Shown one piece after another: positions 37,484 to 46,992 of a stretch of 64,000 nucleotides of DNA. Under the pieces are notes generated by a model. It was not told the DNA's origin and searched no databases. It was given only the letters and a program-made list of their open reading frames with translations. Position 1 is the stretch's first letter; each line of letters begins with the position of its first letter. A program made the translations under genes and the position numbers. This DNA comes from JAWKTM01 sp041399085 (GTDB lineage Bacteria > Planctomycetota > Planctomycetia > Pirellulales > Pirellulaceae), in the NCBI GenBank assembly GCA_041399085.1, contig JAWKTM010000008.1, positions 138,605 to 202,604 of the forward strand. The letters run 5' to 3'.

Positions 37484-38350
37484 GCATACGAGCACGCATG
37501 CAGCAAGAGTTCGACGATTTTAACGCACGGTTTGCATCGTGCTTGTATTTCGGTGAACGCAGGAAGCGTGAAACGCAAAGTCGCCAAGGCTAGGGATGCA
37601 AGGGAGAAACAGACGCGAATGGAAAGTCCGGCCCGGCGACACCGGAGGCTCGCGCCGTGCCGCTTACATCTTCTGGCGTCTTGCGTCCTCGCGCCTTTGC
37701 GTTGCCTTCGAACGATCGGCAAGTAAGAACATACGAGCACGCAGTGCAAGCAAGTGAGTTCGACGATCTCATCGCCCGCGCATCGGGCTTGTATTTCGAA
37801 AGAACGCAGGGAAGCGTGAAAGTAAAGTCGCCGGGCGCGCTAGGACGCAAGGGAGAAACAGACGCGAATGGAAAGTCCGTCTTGCGACACCGGAGGCTCG
37901 CGGCCAGGCCGCTTACATCTTCTGGCGTTCCTTGCGTCCTTCGCGCTTTTGCGTTGCCTTCTTCTGAACGATCGGCAAGTAAAAACATACGAGCACGCAG
38001 TGCAGCAGAGTTCGACGATTCACTTGCTCGCGCATCGGGCTTGTATTTCGGTGAACGCAGGGAAGCGTGAACGCAAAGTCGCCAGGCGCTAGGACGCAAG
38101 GGAGAAACAGACGCGAATGGAAAGTCCGTCTTGCGACACCGGACGGCTCGCGCCGTGCCGCTTACATCTTCTGGCGTCTTTGCGTCCTCGCCTTTGCGTT
38201 GTTTTCTTCGAACGATCGGCAAGTAAAAACTTACCAGCACGCAGCGCAAGCAAGTGAGTTCGACGATTCGCGCTCGCTCGCGCATCGTGCTTGTATTGGA
38301 CGGACGCCGGGAAGACACCGACGGCTCGCCGTGCCGCTTGCCTTCATGGC
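37484..38350. repeat. Tandem repeat B: about 245-bp unit, 3.5 copies
   Basis: Copies start near 37484, 37730, 37988 and 38231 (the last partial), each opening with atacgagcacgcagtgcaag or a close variant. Each full copy contains an inverted pair: aacgcaaagtcgccaggcgc on one side and gcgcctttgcgttg on the other, flanking gaaacagacgcgaatggaaa and ggctcgcgccgtgccgctta. The open frames across it on both strands are repeat artefacts. Confidence 0.85.
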
Positions 38351-38362
38351 GTGGGCCGTGGC

Positions 38363-39426
38363 CTACTTGGCCTTCAGCAATTCCACCATGGCTTTCCTGC
38401 GCCTCGCCGACGTTCATATACGTCTTGGCGTTGCCGCCATAGTGAGCGTTCGACGGCGCCCATGCTCAGCGGATGCGAGTAGACTGTGGCCACGGTGCCT
38501 TTGAATTCCGGGTGGCGATTCGGATCGGCGACGGCGAACTTCGCTTCGATAATGTCCTTCTCGGTACCCTGCGTTGTCCTGTCGGTCTGACCGAGCGTCG
38601 CCATCACAAACGGGGCATTGGGAGCGTCGAAATCCTTAGCAGCGACTCGATCAGACGCACGAGGTTCGGCTCGTATTTCTGTGAGTGGCCTGGGTTGTAA
38701 CGGTCCTTGTCACCTTGCCACCAAAAGAATCCGGCGATCTCATAATCCGTCGCGCCGGGGTAATACGTATCCAACTTGGCCAGCACCTCTTTGGCCGGCG
38801 CGATGTCACCGTCGTATTGCAGACCGGCTTGCCAACCGATCCGTTTCGGCTCCGTCCCCTTTTCCCAACGGTCGGGGCTCTGCCCGTAGCCGGCATACAC
38901 GTAGGTCTTGCCGTCCTTGGGATCGGTGAATTCATACGAAGGCGAACCGGGCGGAAGCAGGTCCCAACCCAGCGAGCGGTTGCCGATCGCACTCTTAAGG
39001 ATCAATACCGGTTCGTCGTGGAATTCGCCCAAGTAGTTGCCGATGCCGATTTCGACGCCGATCTTGCCGCCGGCGACCTTCAGCCAATCGTTCTTTCGCA
39101 CCTGCGTCCTGCCCGGACCGCCGCTGCCCATGACCGCCACGTTGCGGACATCCTTCCGCTCGGTCCAATTACCGGCGTCGTCGACCAGATACGGATACAA
39201 GCCCTCGCTCTTGACCGCGTGTTCCAGCGTGCCGTCGGCGTCGCCCGCCACCTTGCCGAATTCGAGCATGTTGGATTGGCCCAACAGGATGTAAACCTTC
39301 ACCGGCTTCGACATATCCGCCGGCTTTCCGTCGGGATCAGGCAATTCGGCCGCGTCCCAAGCCGGGCGAGGCCACCATCACGAGACTGGCGAGCACAAGT
39401 AACATCGAATTCCACAAGTTGTTCAC
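38363..39426 (-). pseudogene. Secreted SGNH/SASA-type carbohydrate esterase, frameshifted
   Basis: The GTG at 39426 has an aaggac site and starts a signal peptide (MLLVLASLVMVASP). An extra G near 39358 breaks the frame. The main part (38604-39344) reads KPVKVYILLGQSNMLEFGKV, with the SGNH nucleophile Ser in GQSNM, and includes NDWLKVAGGKIGVEIGIG and IAGFFWWQGDKDRYNP (the WWQGD block). Another break near 38637 leads to FVMATLGQTDRTTQGTEKDIIEAKFAVADP and ATVYSHPLSMG. Two more small breaks precede the stop at 38363. About 350 residues when rejoined. The family removes acetyl groups from sialic acids or plant polysaccharides. It lies between two tandem-repeat fields. Confidence 0.85.
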
Positions 39427-39820
39427 GCTGTCGTCCTTTTCGTCAGTTGAAAAATGAATTCGGATTCCCTTCCGCCGCCGATCGGAGTCCAACGCACAGG
39501 CCGCCAACCCGTTCCGGCCGCGGCCCAGGCATCCCGATCGAGAACGAAGCCGTACAGTCTGCGCTCGCCGCCACGCCGAGTCCATCCGCTGTCGGAACTT
39601 TTTCACGATCGAATGCCTTCGCGCACGTGCAAGTCGACGCCCGTAGCTGCCGAATGCCGAGCGTTTTTGTCCGACTTCGCGATGAGATGCACTGTTGGAC
39701 GCCTTTCGCTTAAGCTTCCTGTACGGAGTACTGAAGGGCATCGAGATTGAATGATCCCGCCGACGTTCGCCACCAGTTTTAATAGACGGATAAATGGAAA
39801 GCACACCATCGACTCTATCA
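39427..39820. other. Non-coding stretch between the esterase and tandem repeat C
   Basis: About 390 bp. Frames on both strands are open in places but encode only Arg/Ser-rich text without signals or motifs. It contains the ribosome-binding site of the esterase at its left edge. Nothing else was recognised. Confidence 0.45.
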
Positions 39821-40230
39821 ATAGAAGAGTTGGAAACGCGGAGGCAGAGGGCGCGGAGAGGTGATAATTCCTCCGCGCTCTCCGCGCTCTGCGTTTTATT
39901 GCCCTTCTACCATTCATGCAAAATATGGGAATAACGCACGACCTTTTGCCGGTTTCTCGTGATTGCCACGGTCTTCTGTTGACGGAGATAGAAAACGCGG
40001 AGGCAGAGGGTGCGGAGAGGTGATAATTCCTCCGCTCTCCGCCTCCGCGTTTTATTGCCCTTCTACCATCTGCAAAATATGGAATAACGCAAGACCTTTT
40101 GCCGGTTTCTCGTGATTGCCACGGTCTTCTCTGTTGACGGAAGAGTTGGAAACGCGGAGCGCAGAGGGCGCGGAGAGTTGTTATTTCCTCCGCGCTCTCC
40201 GCGCCTCCGCGTTTGATTGTCTTTCTACCG
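39821..40230. repeat. Tandem repeat C: about 157-bp unit, 2.5 copies
   Basis: Copies start near 39824, 39983 and 40141 (partial). Each holds a long hairpin: aacgcggaggcagagggcgc and ggagag on one arm, cctccgcgctctccgcg and ctctgcgtttt on the other, around gtgataatt. The full copies then continue through gcccttctaccat and aaaatatgg to gattgccacggtcttctgtt. It ends about 335 bp before the kinase gene; 40231-40565 shows nothing recognisable. Confidence 0.85.
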
Positions 40231-40565
40231 TCAAGCGAAACAGACATCCGTAGGGCGTGCCGTGTGTGACAAGACACCGGTTCGATCTTGATAGACGAGT
40301 CGGTCGCTGGCGACTGTAGCCGACGGCGTGCGAATAGCGACTGTTCGGCGAGTGCCTCGTGGGTGCCGCATTTCCGAAATTCGCAGGGGGGCAGAAACCG
40401 TGGGCTTGCACTCTGCCGCTTGGATGCGATTTGGTAACTTGTTTCCGAACGGGTGCTGGGTGTCGCGTTTTGCCGCTGTGAAAATTTGTTTGTAACCTTT
40501 GGCGGGCGATTCTGTAGAGGATAGTAGAACGGTTCGTTTTTGCTCGAAGGCCGGAGTCCTCTGCA

Positions 40566-43500
40566 ATGTCTGGTGCGAATGCTTGTCCGCGGTGTGGCGC
40601 GCGGGTGGATCGGGATGCGACTTGGGGGTTGTGTCCGAAATGTTTGCTCGGTGCGCAGATGCCGCCGGCGGGCGTGGGGCCGCGGGAGCCGGTGGTGCGG
40701 GGGTTTCAGCCGCCGACGCCGGCCGAGCTGGCTTCGCTGTTTCCGCAGTTGGAAATTGTCGAATTGATTGGGCAGGGCGGCATGGGGGCCGTGTATCGGG
40801 CTCGGCAGAAGAGCTTGGATCGGCCGGTGGCGCTGAAGATCATACGTCCCGAGTCGGCGGACGATCCGGGGTTCGCCGAACGGTTTCAGCGCGAGGCCCG
40901 GTCGCTCGCGCGGCTGAATCATCAGCACATCGTGGCCGTGCATGACTTTGGCGAAGTTCACTTTCAGCGCCAAGGTTCCGAGCGGAACGTGGTCGAGGGC
41001 AAAGTTGCCGAGCCGCAACCGACCGCGGCGACTCGGCCATCGACGTTGTTCTACTTCATCATGGAATATGTCGACGGCGTTGATCTGCGGCAATTGATGA
41101 TCGGCCAAACGCTGTCGGCCGGCGAAGCGTTGGCGATCATTCCGCAGATTTGCGATGCGCTGCAGTACGCTCATGACGAAGGGATCGTGCATCGCGACAT
41201 CAAGCCGGAGAACATTCTGCTAGACGCACGCGGCCGCGTGAAGATCGCCGATTTCGGGTTGGCCAAGCTGCTGGACAAGACCGCGATCGACTTCAGCTTG
41301 ACTGGCACGCACCAAGTGATGGGAACGCCACGTTACATGGCGCCCGAGCAAATGGAAAGCTCGCGAGGCGTCGATCACCGGGCGGATATCTATTCGCTGG
41401 GCGTGGTGTTTTACGAGATGCTGACCGGGCAGATTCCGGCCGGACATTTCGATCCGCCGTCGAAGAAAGTGCAGGTTGACGCGCGGCTGGATCAAGTCGT
41501 GTTGCGCTCGTTGGCTCGCGAGCCGGAGCGGCGGTATCAGCGAGCCAGTGAATTGAAGTCGGACGTCGAGCGAGTTTCGAGCGGCGGCGACTTCGTGCGC
41601 GAGCCGTCGAGCCAGCCCGACTCGCACACGGCGACCACGATGCGCGACGTGGCTCCGGCCGGAACAGGCAAGACTCCGGTTCCGCTGGGAACGCTCGTCG
41701 TGCGGTTCTTGACATTGGTCTGTGCCGGCCCGGCGGTCGCTTCGATCTTTCTGAAATGGACACGCGTCTCGGTCGCACCCGTAGTCCAAGGAACCAATGC
41801 AGTTCCTGAAGCGTCCGCGTTTGACGCTCGGGGCATGCATTACTTGTATCCCGTGTTGGCCGCGATCATGGCCTTGGCGCTGTGTTTCGTCACGGTTTCG
41901 GTGTTCGACAGGGTGCGCAGTCGGTTGTTGGCAATCGGTGCGTTGGCGACTGGGTTGGCTTTTTGCTTGGTGGCTCTGACCGTGGCGGTGGGCGAGCCGT
42001 TCCCGAGTCATGCCGGGTGGTCGGATGCGGGTTCGCATCTTTATCCACAGCAGTCCTATCGATGGACCGACGCGGCGTCTCAACTAATCGGTCGATGGCA
42101 GTACTGGGGCGACGTTTCGATCCATGTCGAGCCGCAGGAAGGTCCGCTGGTCGCCGGGCTGTGTGGTTGTGCGTTGGTGTTTTTGGGCTTTGTCGAGCTG
42201 CGTTGGTGCGTGGACGAGAACGCACGGCGTTCGGCCGCCGATCCGTTAGCGATGGCACGTTTCGTGGGCGAACCATTGACGCTCGCCGCGCTCGCTGCGT
42301 TTGCCGCGCCGGTGGTCGCCGTGGTGACGTGGGGCGCCTATCTGCTTGCGACCGGCGGCGATTTTCCCGGCGAAATGGGACTTCCGACGTTAATAATCGC
42401 CGCCATTCCGATCCATCTGGCTCACGTCGCCACTTGCGGTTGGGTGATGTGGATGGGCGGCCGAGCGATGCGGCGCGGATCGGGATATGGATGGGCGATC
42501 GCGGGCAGCATCGCCGCGATGTTGCCGCTCAGCTTCGCTTGGGTTGTGAGTCTGCCGGTCGGCATTTGGGCGTTGATTGTGTTGCTGCGGAGTGATGTGC
42601 GGCAGGCGTTCCGACAGCAAGCCGCGGCGGAGCTTTTCAACGCGGCGGAAAACTCCAATCTGATCGCGGCCGAAGTGTTGGCCGCTCGACTGCGGACCTG
42701 CGGCACATTGTTGCTTGTCGGTTCGGCGATCGCGGTTGTCTCACAGGTTTGGGTGCCCATCTCGATTTTGGCCGAGCGAGCTCGAAGGCCCGAAGACAAC
42801 ATCCCGTATGTCGTGATTTTCATGATGTTGGGAGCCACCGGGATTCCAGTCGTTTTTTCCGCGATCATGGCATTCGGTGGCTGGAAGTTGCGAAAGCTGA
42901 CTTCGTTTGCCTGGGGACGAGTGGCGGCGGTTTTGGCAATCGTGCCGTTCAGCTTGGCGGCGCCGTTGCTGATTCCGGTCGGCGTCTGGACGCTGGTCCA
43001 ACTGCACCGCCGAGTGCGTTTTCCGAATCGTACGCGCGACGATGAACGGGTTGGACGAGCGGCCAGTTTGTTTCTGTCGGCAAAGAAGGGCGAAGCCGTG
43101 CATCCTGGTTCGCCGGTCGGTCACGCCGCTGGCGAAGTCGCTTCCGAATCCGATACGGCCAAGGCCGATCGCGGCAAGATGCAGGCGGACGAGTCACTGG
43201 GGTTCGTCGTGTTTGGGTTCGTGGTCGTTGGCGGATCGCGTTGTTTGGAGCTGTTCCCGCGGGTTTGGAAGATCGCCGATCAACTGTTCGTCGACGGGCC
43301 GCAGTCGGTTGAGTCGCCGGCCCGGCTGCTGCTGCAATTGACGGGGCCTTTCATCCTGTGGGCGGCGATCGCCGTTTACCATCGACGCTGGCACCGGTTG
43401 GCGCTGGCAGGCAGCTTGCTCTGCATGGCGTCTGGGAATTTTCTGTCCGTGGTGTTCGCGATTTGGTCGTTGTTCGCGTTGCTTGATCCGAAGGCTCGTG

Positions 43501-44135
43501 TGCTGTTTCACGACGGCGATCTGTCGAGCGAACGCGGTACGAAAGCGAAGAAGCCGGCGGCCGAGGCCGTGCCAATGTCGTCGTCGAGCGGCTTCGAGTC
43601 CTCGGCTCACCGCCCGGCATGGCAGAATTGGATCGGGCAAAATGCGATGCTGTTGCAAGCGGTACTTTGGGTGCTGTTCTTTGTGGCCATGTATTTCACG
43701 TTCAGTTTGAAAGTGCAACCGTTCGGCGAATTGCCGGATGGCACGAATGCGTCGGAGGCTCGTGAGGGATTTGCCGTGACCGTGGGCGAGCCGTCGCCGT
43801 GGCTGCGTTACGAGAAGACGACGAAACCGAATTTGGCGATCCGAAACTACGTGTCGTTCAGCTCGTCTTCGTTCGTCATCGCGGTGCTAGGCGTGTTGGC
43901 CTCGTGGTTGGCACGTCGAGTCGATCAAGTCCGGCCGTTTCCCGGCGAAGGGTTCGTGGGTTCGGTGCGGTTCCTAATTATTGGATGGGTAATTGTTGTG
44001 GCGACCGCGGTGCTGCCGGGTCTCGCGTCGCTGCGGATGTCGGTCACGCTCGATTCGCCGATGCGGGCTGTGGAAAGTGTCGAGTCGTCGGCGGAAGAGC
44101 CCGAGAGTTCTGGATTGTTGCCGGCAGCGAAGTGA
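40566..44135 (+). CDS. Ser/Thr protein kinase with zinc ribbon and multi-pass membrane tail
   Basis: 1,189 residues. Residues 7-28 form a zinc ribbon (CPRCGARVDRDATWGLCPKC). The kinase domain spans about 62-340: IGQGGMGAVYRA, VALKII, HRDIKPENILL, IADFGLAKL and GTPRYMAPEQ, so all catalytic residues are present. A 25-residue insertion sits between HDFGEVHF and LFYFIMEY. Residues 375-1180 contain about 16 hydrophobic segments long enough to span the membrane, for example YLYPVLAAIMALALCFVTVSVF and VIVVATAVLPGLASL. Expanded kinase families of this kind typify planctomycetes. The ligand or signal sensed by the membrane part is unknown. Monocistronic. Confidence 0.93.
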   Translation: MSGANACPRCGARVDRDATWGLCPKCLLGAQMPPAGVGPREPVVRGFQPPTPAELASLFPQLEIVELIGQGGMGAVYRARQKSLDRPVALKIIRPESADDPGFAERFQREARSLARLNHQHIVAVHDFGEVHFQRQGSERNVVEGKVAEPQPTAATRPSTLFYFIMEYVDGVDLRQLMIGQTLSAGEALAIIPQICDALQYAHDEGIVHRDIKPENILLDARGRVKIADFGLAKLLDKTAIDFSLTGTHQVMGTPRYMAPEQMESSRGVDHRADIYSLGVVFYEMLTGQIPAGHFDPPSKKVQVDARLDQVVLRSLAREPERRYQRASELKSDVERVSSGGDFVREPSSQPDSHTATTMRDVAPAGTGKTPVPLGTLVVRFLTLVCAGPAVASIFLKWTRVSVAPVVQGTNAVPEASAFDARGMHYLYPVLAAIMALALCFVTVSVFDRVRSRLLAIGALATGLAFCLVALTVAVGEPFPSHAGWSDAGSHLYPQQSYRWTDAASQLIGRWQYWGDVSIHVEPQEGPLVAGLCGCALVFLGFVELRWCVDENARRSAADPLAMARFVGEPLTLAALAAFAAPVVAVVTWGAYLLATGGDFPGEMGLPTLIIAAIPIHLAHVATCGWVMWMGGRAMRRGSGYGWAIAGSIAAMLPLSFAWVVSLPVGIWALIVLLRSDVRQAFRQQAAAELFNAAENSNLIAAEVLAARLRTCGTLLLVGSAIAVVSQVWVPISILAERARRPEDNIPYVVIFMMLGATGIPVVFSAIMAFGGWKLRKLTSFAWGRVAAVLAIVPFSLAAPLLIPVGVWTLVQLHRRVRFPNRTRDDERVGRAASLFLSAKKGEAVHPGSPVGHAAGEVASESDTAKADRGKMQADESLGFVVFGFVVVGGSRCLELFPRVWKIADQLFVDGPQSVESPARLLLQLTGPFILWAAIAVYHRRWHRLALAGSLLCMASGNFLSVVFAIWSLFALLDPKARVLFHDGDLSSERGTKAKKPAAEAVPMSSSSGFESSAHRPAWQNWIGQNAMLLQAVLWVLFFVAMYFTFSLKVQPFGELPDGTNASEAREGFAVTVGEPSPWLRYEKTTKPNLAIRNYVSFSSSSFVIAVLGVLASWLARRVDQVRPFPGEGFVGSVRFLIIGWVIVVATAVLPGLASLRMSVTLDSPMRAVESVESSAEEPESSGLLPAAK

Positions 44136-44247
44136 TGCGGCGTTCGGCTCCTGAAGGAAATCCGCTTGCGAAACGAGCGGCGGTGGAATTATCCTCAGCA
44201 CGAACGCGAGAGCCACCGAGTCCTATATCACCCTGAAAGCTAACTCC

Positions 44248-44898
44248 ATGACACTTCGCCATCTGGCTTTGGTTGTATTCGCCGTTGCGGTATTTTCGTT
44301 CGACATCGCGGCGCTGGCCGACGAACCGGCGGGGCGGGCGATCTTTGATGGCGAGTCGTTCGCGGGCTGGGAAGGGAACCTGGACTGGTTTCGCGTCGAA
44401 GACAAGGCGGTCGTGGCCGGCACGATGAAAAAGCCGATTCCGCGAAACGAGTTTCTCTGCACCGAGCGAGAGTATGGCGACTTCGAACTGACGTTGAAGG
44501 CCAAGCTGCTGGGCGACGGGGCGAACGCCGGCATCCAGTTCCGCACCAAGCGGATCCCGAATCACCATGAGGTGAGCGGGTATCAATGTGATATGGGCGT
44601 TGTCAGCAAGAACCACAACATTTGGGGCGCGCTGTACGACGAATCGCGTCGCCGGCGGTTCTTGGCCGAACCGGATCAGGCGGTCTTGGCCAAGGCGTTT
44701 CGTCCGAACGATTGGAACGAGTTTCGGATTCGCTGCGAAGGTCCGCGGATTCAGATTTGGTTGAACGGCCAGCAGACGATCGACTACACCGAGTCAGACG
44801 CCGACATTGCTCGCAGCGGCGTGATCGCTCTGCAAATTCACTCTGGACCGCCGTCGGAAGCTTGGTATAAGGACGTTCGAATCCGCGAGCTGAAGTAG
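44248..44898 (+). CDS. Secreted DUF1080 protein (3-keto-disaccharide hydrolase family)
   Basis: 216 residues with a signal peptide (LRHLALVVFAVAVFSFDIAALAD). The DUF1080 jelly-roll motifs are clear: AIFDGESFAGWEGNLDWFRVEDKAVVAG, EYGDFELTLKAKLLGDGANAGIQFRT, YQCDMGVV, LAKAFRPNDWNEFRIRCEGPRIQIWLNG and GVIALQIHSGPPSEAWYKDVRIREL. The fold is a concanavalin-like sandwich, and some members hydrolyse 3-keto-glycosides. Highly expanded in planctomycetes and Verrucomicrobia. It follows the kinase gene by 112 bp on the same strand, but its own signal peptide and ribosome-binding site suggest separate expression. Confidence 0.92.
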   Translation: MTLRHLALVVFAVAVFSFDIAALADEPAGRAIFDGESFAGWEGNLDWFRVEDKAVVAGTMKKPIPRNEFLCTEREYGDFELTLKAKLLGDGANAGIQFRTKRIPNHHEVSGYQCDMGVVSKNHNIWGALYDESRRRRFLAEPDQAVLAKAFRPNDWNEFRIRCEGPRIQIWLNGQQTIDYTESDADIARSGVIALQIHSGPPSEAWYKDVRIRELK

Positions 44899-45269
44899 CG
44901 CTTTGGCGAGAGGATTGCCGTCGTTTCGCGACCGGTATGCGGGAAGACAGCGGAAGTGTCGCACTCAAGCGACCCGCGCGTCGCGTCGTCACGGGAAATT
45001 TTCCCGCGCCGCGATACTTGTCTGCCACGGCAAGGTTTACTTGTGACGGTGAGCGACAACGTGTGGTTTTTCCGACCTGCGCCAATAATTGACCGATCGC
45101 AAACGTCTGGCTAGGGTGGAGAAGTTGAATCCCACCTATGAAACGGCATGAGCTTCCCGGAACAAGCCATGTCGCCCACCTAAATCGGCCGCCGCTCGGG
45201 CGGCTTCTGGAACACGAGTGGTTGTGTCTGACGGTTTCGTCGGAACGATCGTTCGAGAAGAGGAACAGC
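44899..45269 (+). other. Intergenic stretch with a short palindrome
   Basis: 371 bp without a convincing gene. A palindrome cgggaaattttcccg lies at 44992-45006, in a gcgcgtcgcg-rich context, and could be an operator or a short hairpin. The only open frame across the right part would extend the next gene upstream without a ribosome-binding site. Confidence 0.45.
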
Positions 45270-45764
45270 ATGAAATCGCGGCTTGGCGAAGTCGCGCTGT
45301 CCGCCGGCGTGCTGGCGGTCTTGGGCGCGGTATTGTGGACCACGAAGTCCAATTTCCCGAAGCAGTTGATGTCGCCGGCTTCCGCATCGGCGGAGGTCGA
45401 AGATGTCGAGCCGCCCGGAATCGTCGACGACGAATATGCGGCCGTGGCTCAATCGGTCGAGGAGCTGCGGGAATCGCCAGCCTATTTGGCGGTCGAGCAG
45501 TCGTTCGACCAATTGCGTGCGGCGCGAGCAGCGATGCTGAAGCAGATGAACGCTTCGTCCGCGGAGTCCGCCGAAATGAACGCGACGTTGGACGCGTACC
45601 GCGTCGCGGCCGAAGAGGCTCAGGCGAGTTGCCGAAAGCTACGTGGATTGGTGACGGCCGAGCAATGGCGGTTCATGCAACGCCGCTTCAAACGCCAGCT
45701 TTGGGATCTTGAAGACGGATCGGACTGGGCCGTCGAATTGAAGTTGCCGGAAGGAGCGTTTTAA
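45270..45764 (+). CDS. Membrane-anchored helical protein, unknown function
   Basis: 164 residues from the ATG at 45270 with agaggaac upstream; a start at 45138 is in frame but lacks such a site. Residues 6-23 (EVALSAGVLAVLGAVLWT) form a membrane anchor. The rest is helical (YAAVAQSVEELRESPAYLAVEQSFDQLRAARAAMLKQM, MNATLDAYRVAAEEAQASCRKLRGLV) and ends with WRFMQRRFKRQLWDLEDGSDW. The helical, Met- and Arg-rich exported domain loosely recalls Spy/CpxP-like proteins, but no signature was found. Its stop overlaps the ATG of the HEAT-repeat gene (TAATG), so the two are coupled. Confidence 0.7.
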   Translation: MKSRLGEVALSAGVLAVLGAVLWTTKSNFPKQLMSPASASAEVEDVEPPGIVDDEYAAVAQSVEELRESPAYLAVEQSFDQLRAARAAMLKQMNASSAESAEMNATLDAYRVAAEEAQASCRKLRGLVTAEQWRFMQRRFKRQLWDLEDGSDWAVELKLPEGAF

Positions 45765-46924
45765 TGCGAATCGCGTTGTACTCGATGCTCGCGCTGGCTT
45801 GTTTGTCGCTGTCTGCTGGATCGGTTTTCGCTCAAGCGCCGAAGACCGCGGCGGCTCGGCAAGAGGCGGAAATCCGCCAGATGCTTGAAGAACTGCGGCG
45901 ACCACCGGCCGGCGTGCCGCGTGCTCACATTGCCGAAATGCTGGGCGAGTGCGGCGAGCCGGCCGTGCCGCTGCTTCTGCAAACGATCGACGACTCCGAG
46001 GAAATGATCGCTCAGTACGCGTTCGTGGCGCTCAGCCGCATGCAAGAGAACGCTCACGCGGCAATTCCCCGGCTCACGGAAATCGCTCGCGACGAGTCGC
46101 ATCCTTTCCGCCGCGACGCCGTCGCCACAATCGCATTGATCGGCCCGCGTGACGCGGAGGTCGGCAACCTGCTTAACGAACTGTTGGTGAACGATGCGAA
46201 GGGAGATTTGGCGCTCTCCGTTTTGCACTCGTATCCCGTGTTGCGATTGCAGTGGAAGCAAGTATTTGTCAGCGCGCTGCGGCATTCGCAACGGAGCGTC
46301 CGGAGCGAGGCGCTCATGTTGCTGGGCGAAATGGAAACCACGGCCGCACCGATGGCCGATCCGGTAATGGCTTCCTGCGACGGGCAAGACTACGAGCTGA
46401 CGGAAGCCGCGTGCCGGGCGTTGACGCGAATGGGCGTCGACGCTCAACCAGCTCTGATCCGTCTGAGCGAGTCGGAATCGGTCGACGTGCGTCATCAGGC
46501 GCTGGCGGCGTTGTCTCGTTCGCGGCCCGTGACTTCCGAAGCGGCCGCTCGTTTCAAGCAAGCCGCCGCGGACGCGGACGCCGCCACACGAAGCTGGGCG
46601 GCACGAGGATTGGCGCCGGTGATTCATCTGCCGGAAGCCCGCCAAGTGTTGTTGAAGCTGACCAGCGACGAAGATGCCGATGTGCGCTGGCAAGCGGTCC
46701 GAGCGATTCGCCAAGCGACGTTTCGGTTGCCCGAAGTGGCGAGCGCGATGCGCGAGGCGATGAGCGACGTGCATCCATCGGTTCGATTGGAAGCGGCCGT
46801 GGCTTATTGGCAAGCGACCGGCGAAGTCGATCAACCGAGCCGCGTGCTCGAAGAGTTGGTCGCCACGCAAAGCAATTCCGTCGGCCGAGCCAGCACGGCG
46901 GCGCTGGAGCGCATGGGGCGTTAG
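45764..46924 (+). CDS. Exported HEAT-repeat protein
   Basis: 386 residues beginning with a signal peptide (RIALYSMLALACLSLSAGSVFAQ). The remainder is a chain of about 10 HEAT-like helical pairs, for example AHIAEMLGECGEPAVPLLLQTIDD, EEMIAQYAFVALSRMQENAHAAIPRLTEIA, VDVRHQALAALSRS, ATRSWAARGLAPVIHLPEARQVLLKL, VRWQAVRAIRQAT and VRLEAAVAYWQATGE. Such arrays bind other proteins. It is the second gene of a two-gene coupled unit with the helical anchor protein at 45270, suggesting the two act together outside the cytoplasm. No enzymatic motif was seen. Confidence 0.85.
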   Translation: MRIALYSMLALACLSLSAGSVFAQAPKTAAARQEAEIRQMLEELRRPPAGVPRAHIAEMLGECGEPAVPLLLQTIDDSEEMIAQYAFVALSRMQENAHAAIPRLTEIARDESHPFRRDAVATIALIGPRDAEVGNLLNELLVNDAKGDLALSVLHSYPVLRLQWKQVFVSALRHSQRSVRSEALMLLGEMETTAAPMADPVMASCDGQDYELTEAACRALTRMGVDAQPALIRLSESESVDVRHQALAALSRSRPVTSEAAARFKQAAADADAATRSWAARGLAPVIHLPEARQVLLKLTSDEDADVRWQAVRAIRQATFRLPEVASAMREAMSDVHPSVRLEAAVAYWQATGEVDQPSRVLEELVATQSNSVGRASTAALERMGR

Positions 46925-46992
46925 AACGCTCGGGACGTTAGAATGAGAGGCGTGTCTTCTCGCACGTCTCTTCCCGTTCCGAACGCTCACTC

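Noticed and set aside
37590..38417. 275-codon minus-strand open frame
   Set aside because: It runs through tandem repeat B; the repeated peptide blocks come from the DNA repeat, and no start site or family motif is present.
37219..40230. Possible CRISPR array in the direct-repeat region
   Set aside because: Units are contiguous with no unique spacers of constant length, and no cas genes are in the window.
39603..41192. 529-codon minus-strand open frame
   Set aside because: It crosses tandem repeat C and the antisense of the kinase N-terminus. Its text is Arg/Pro/His-rich, as expected for the complement of GC-rich coding DNA.
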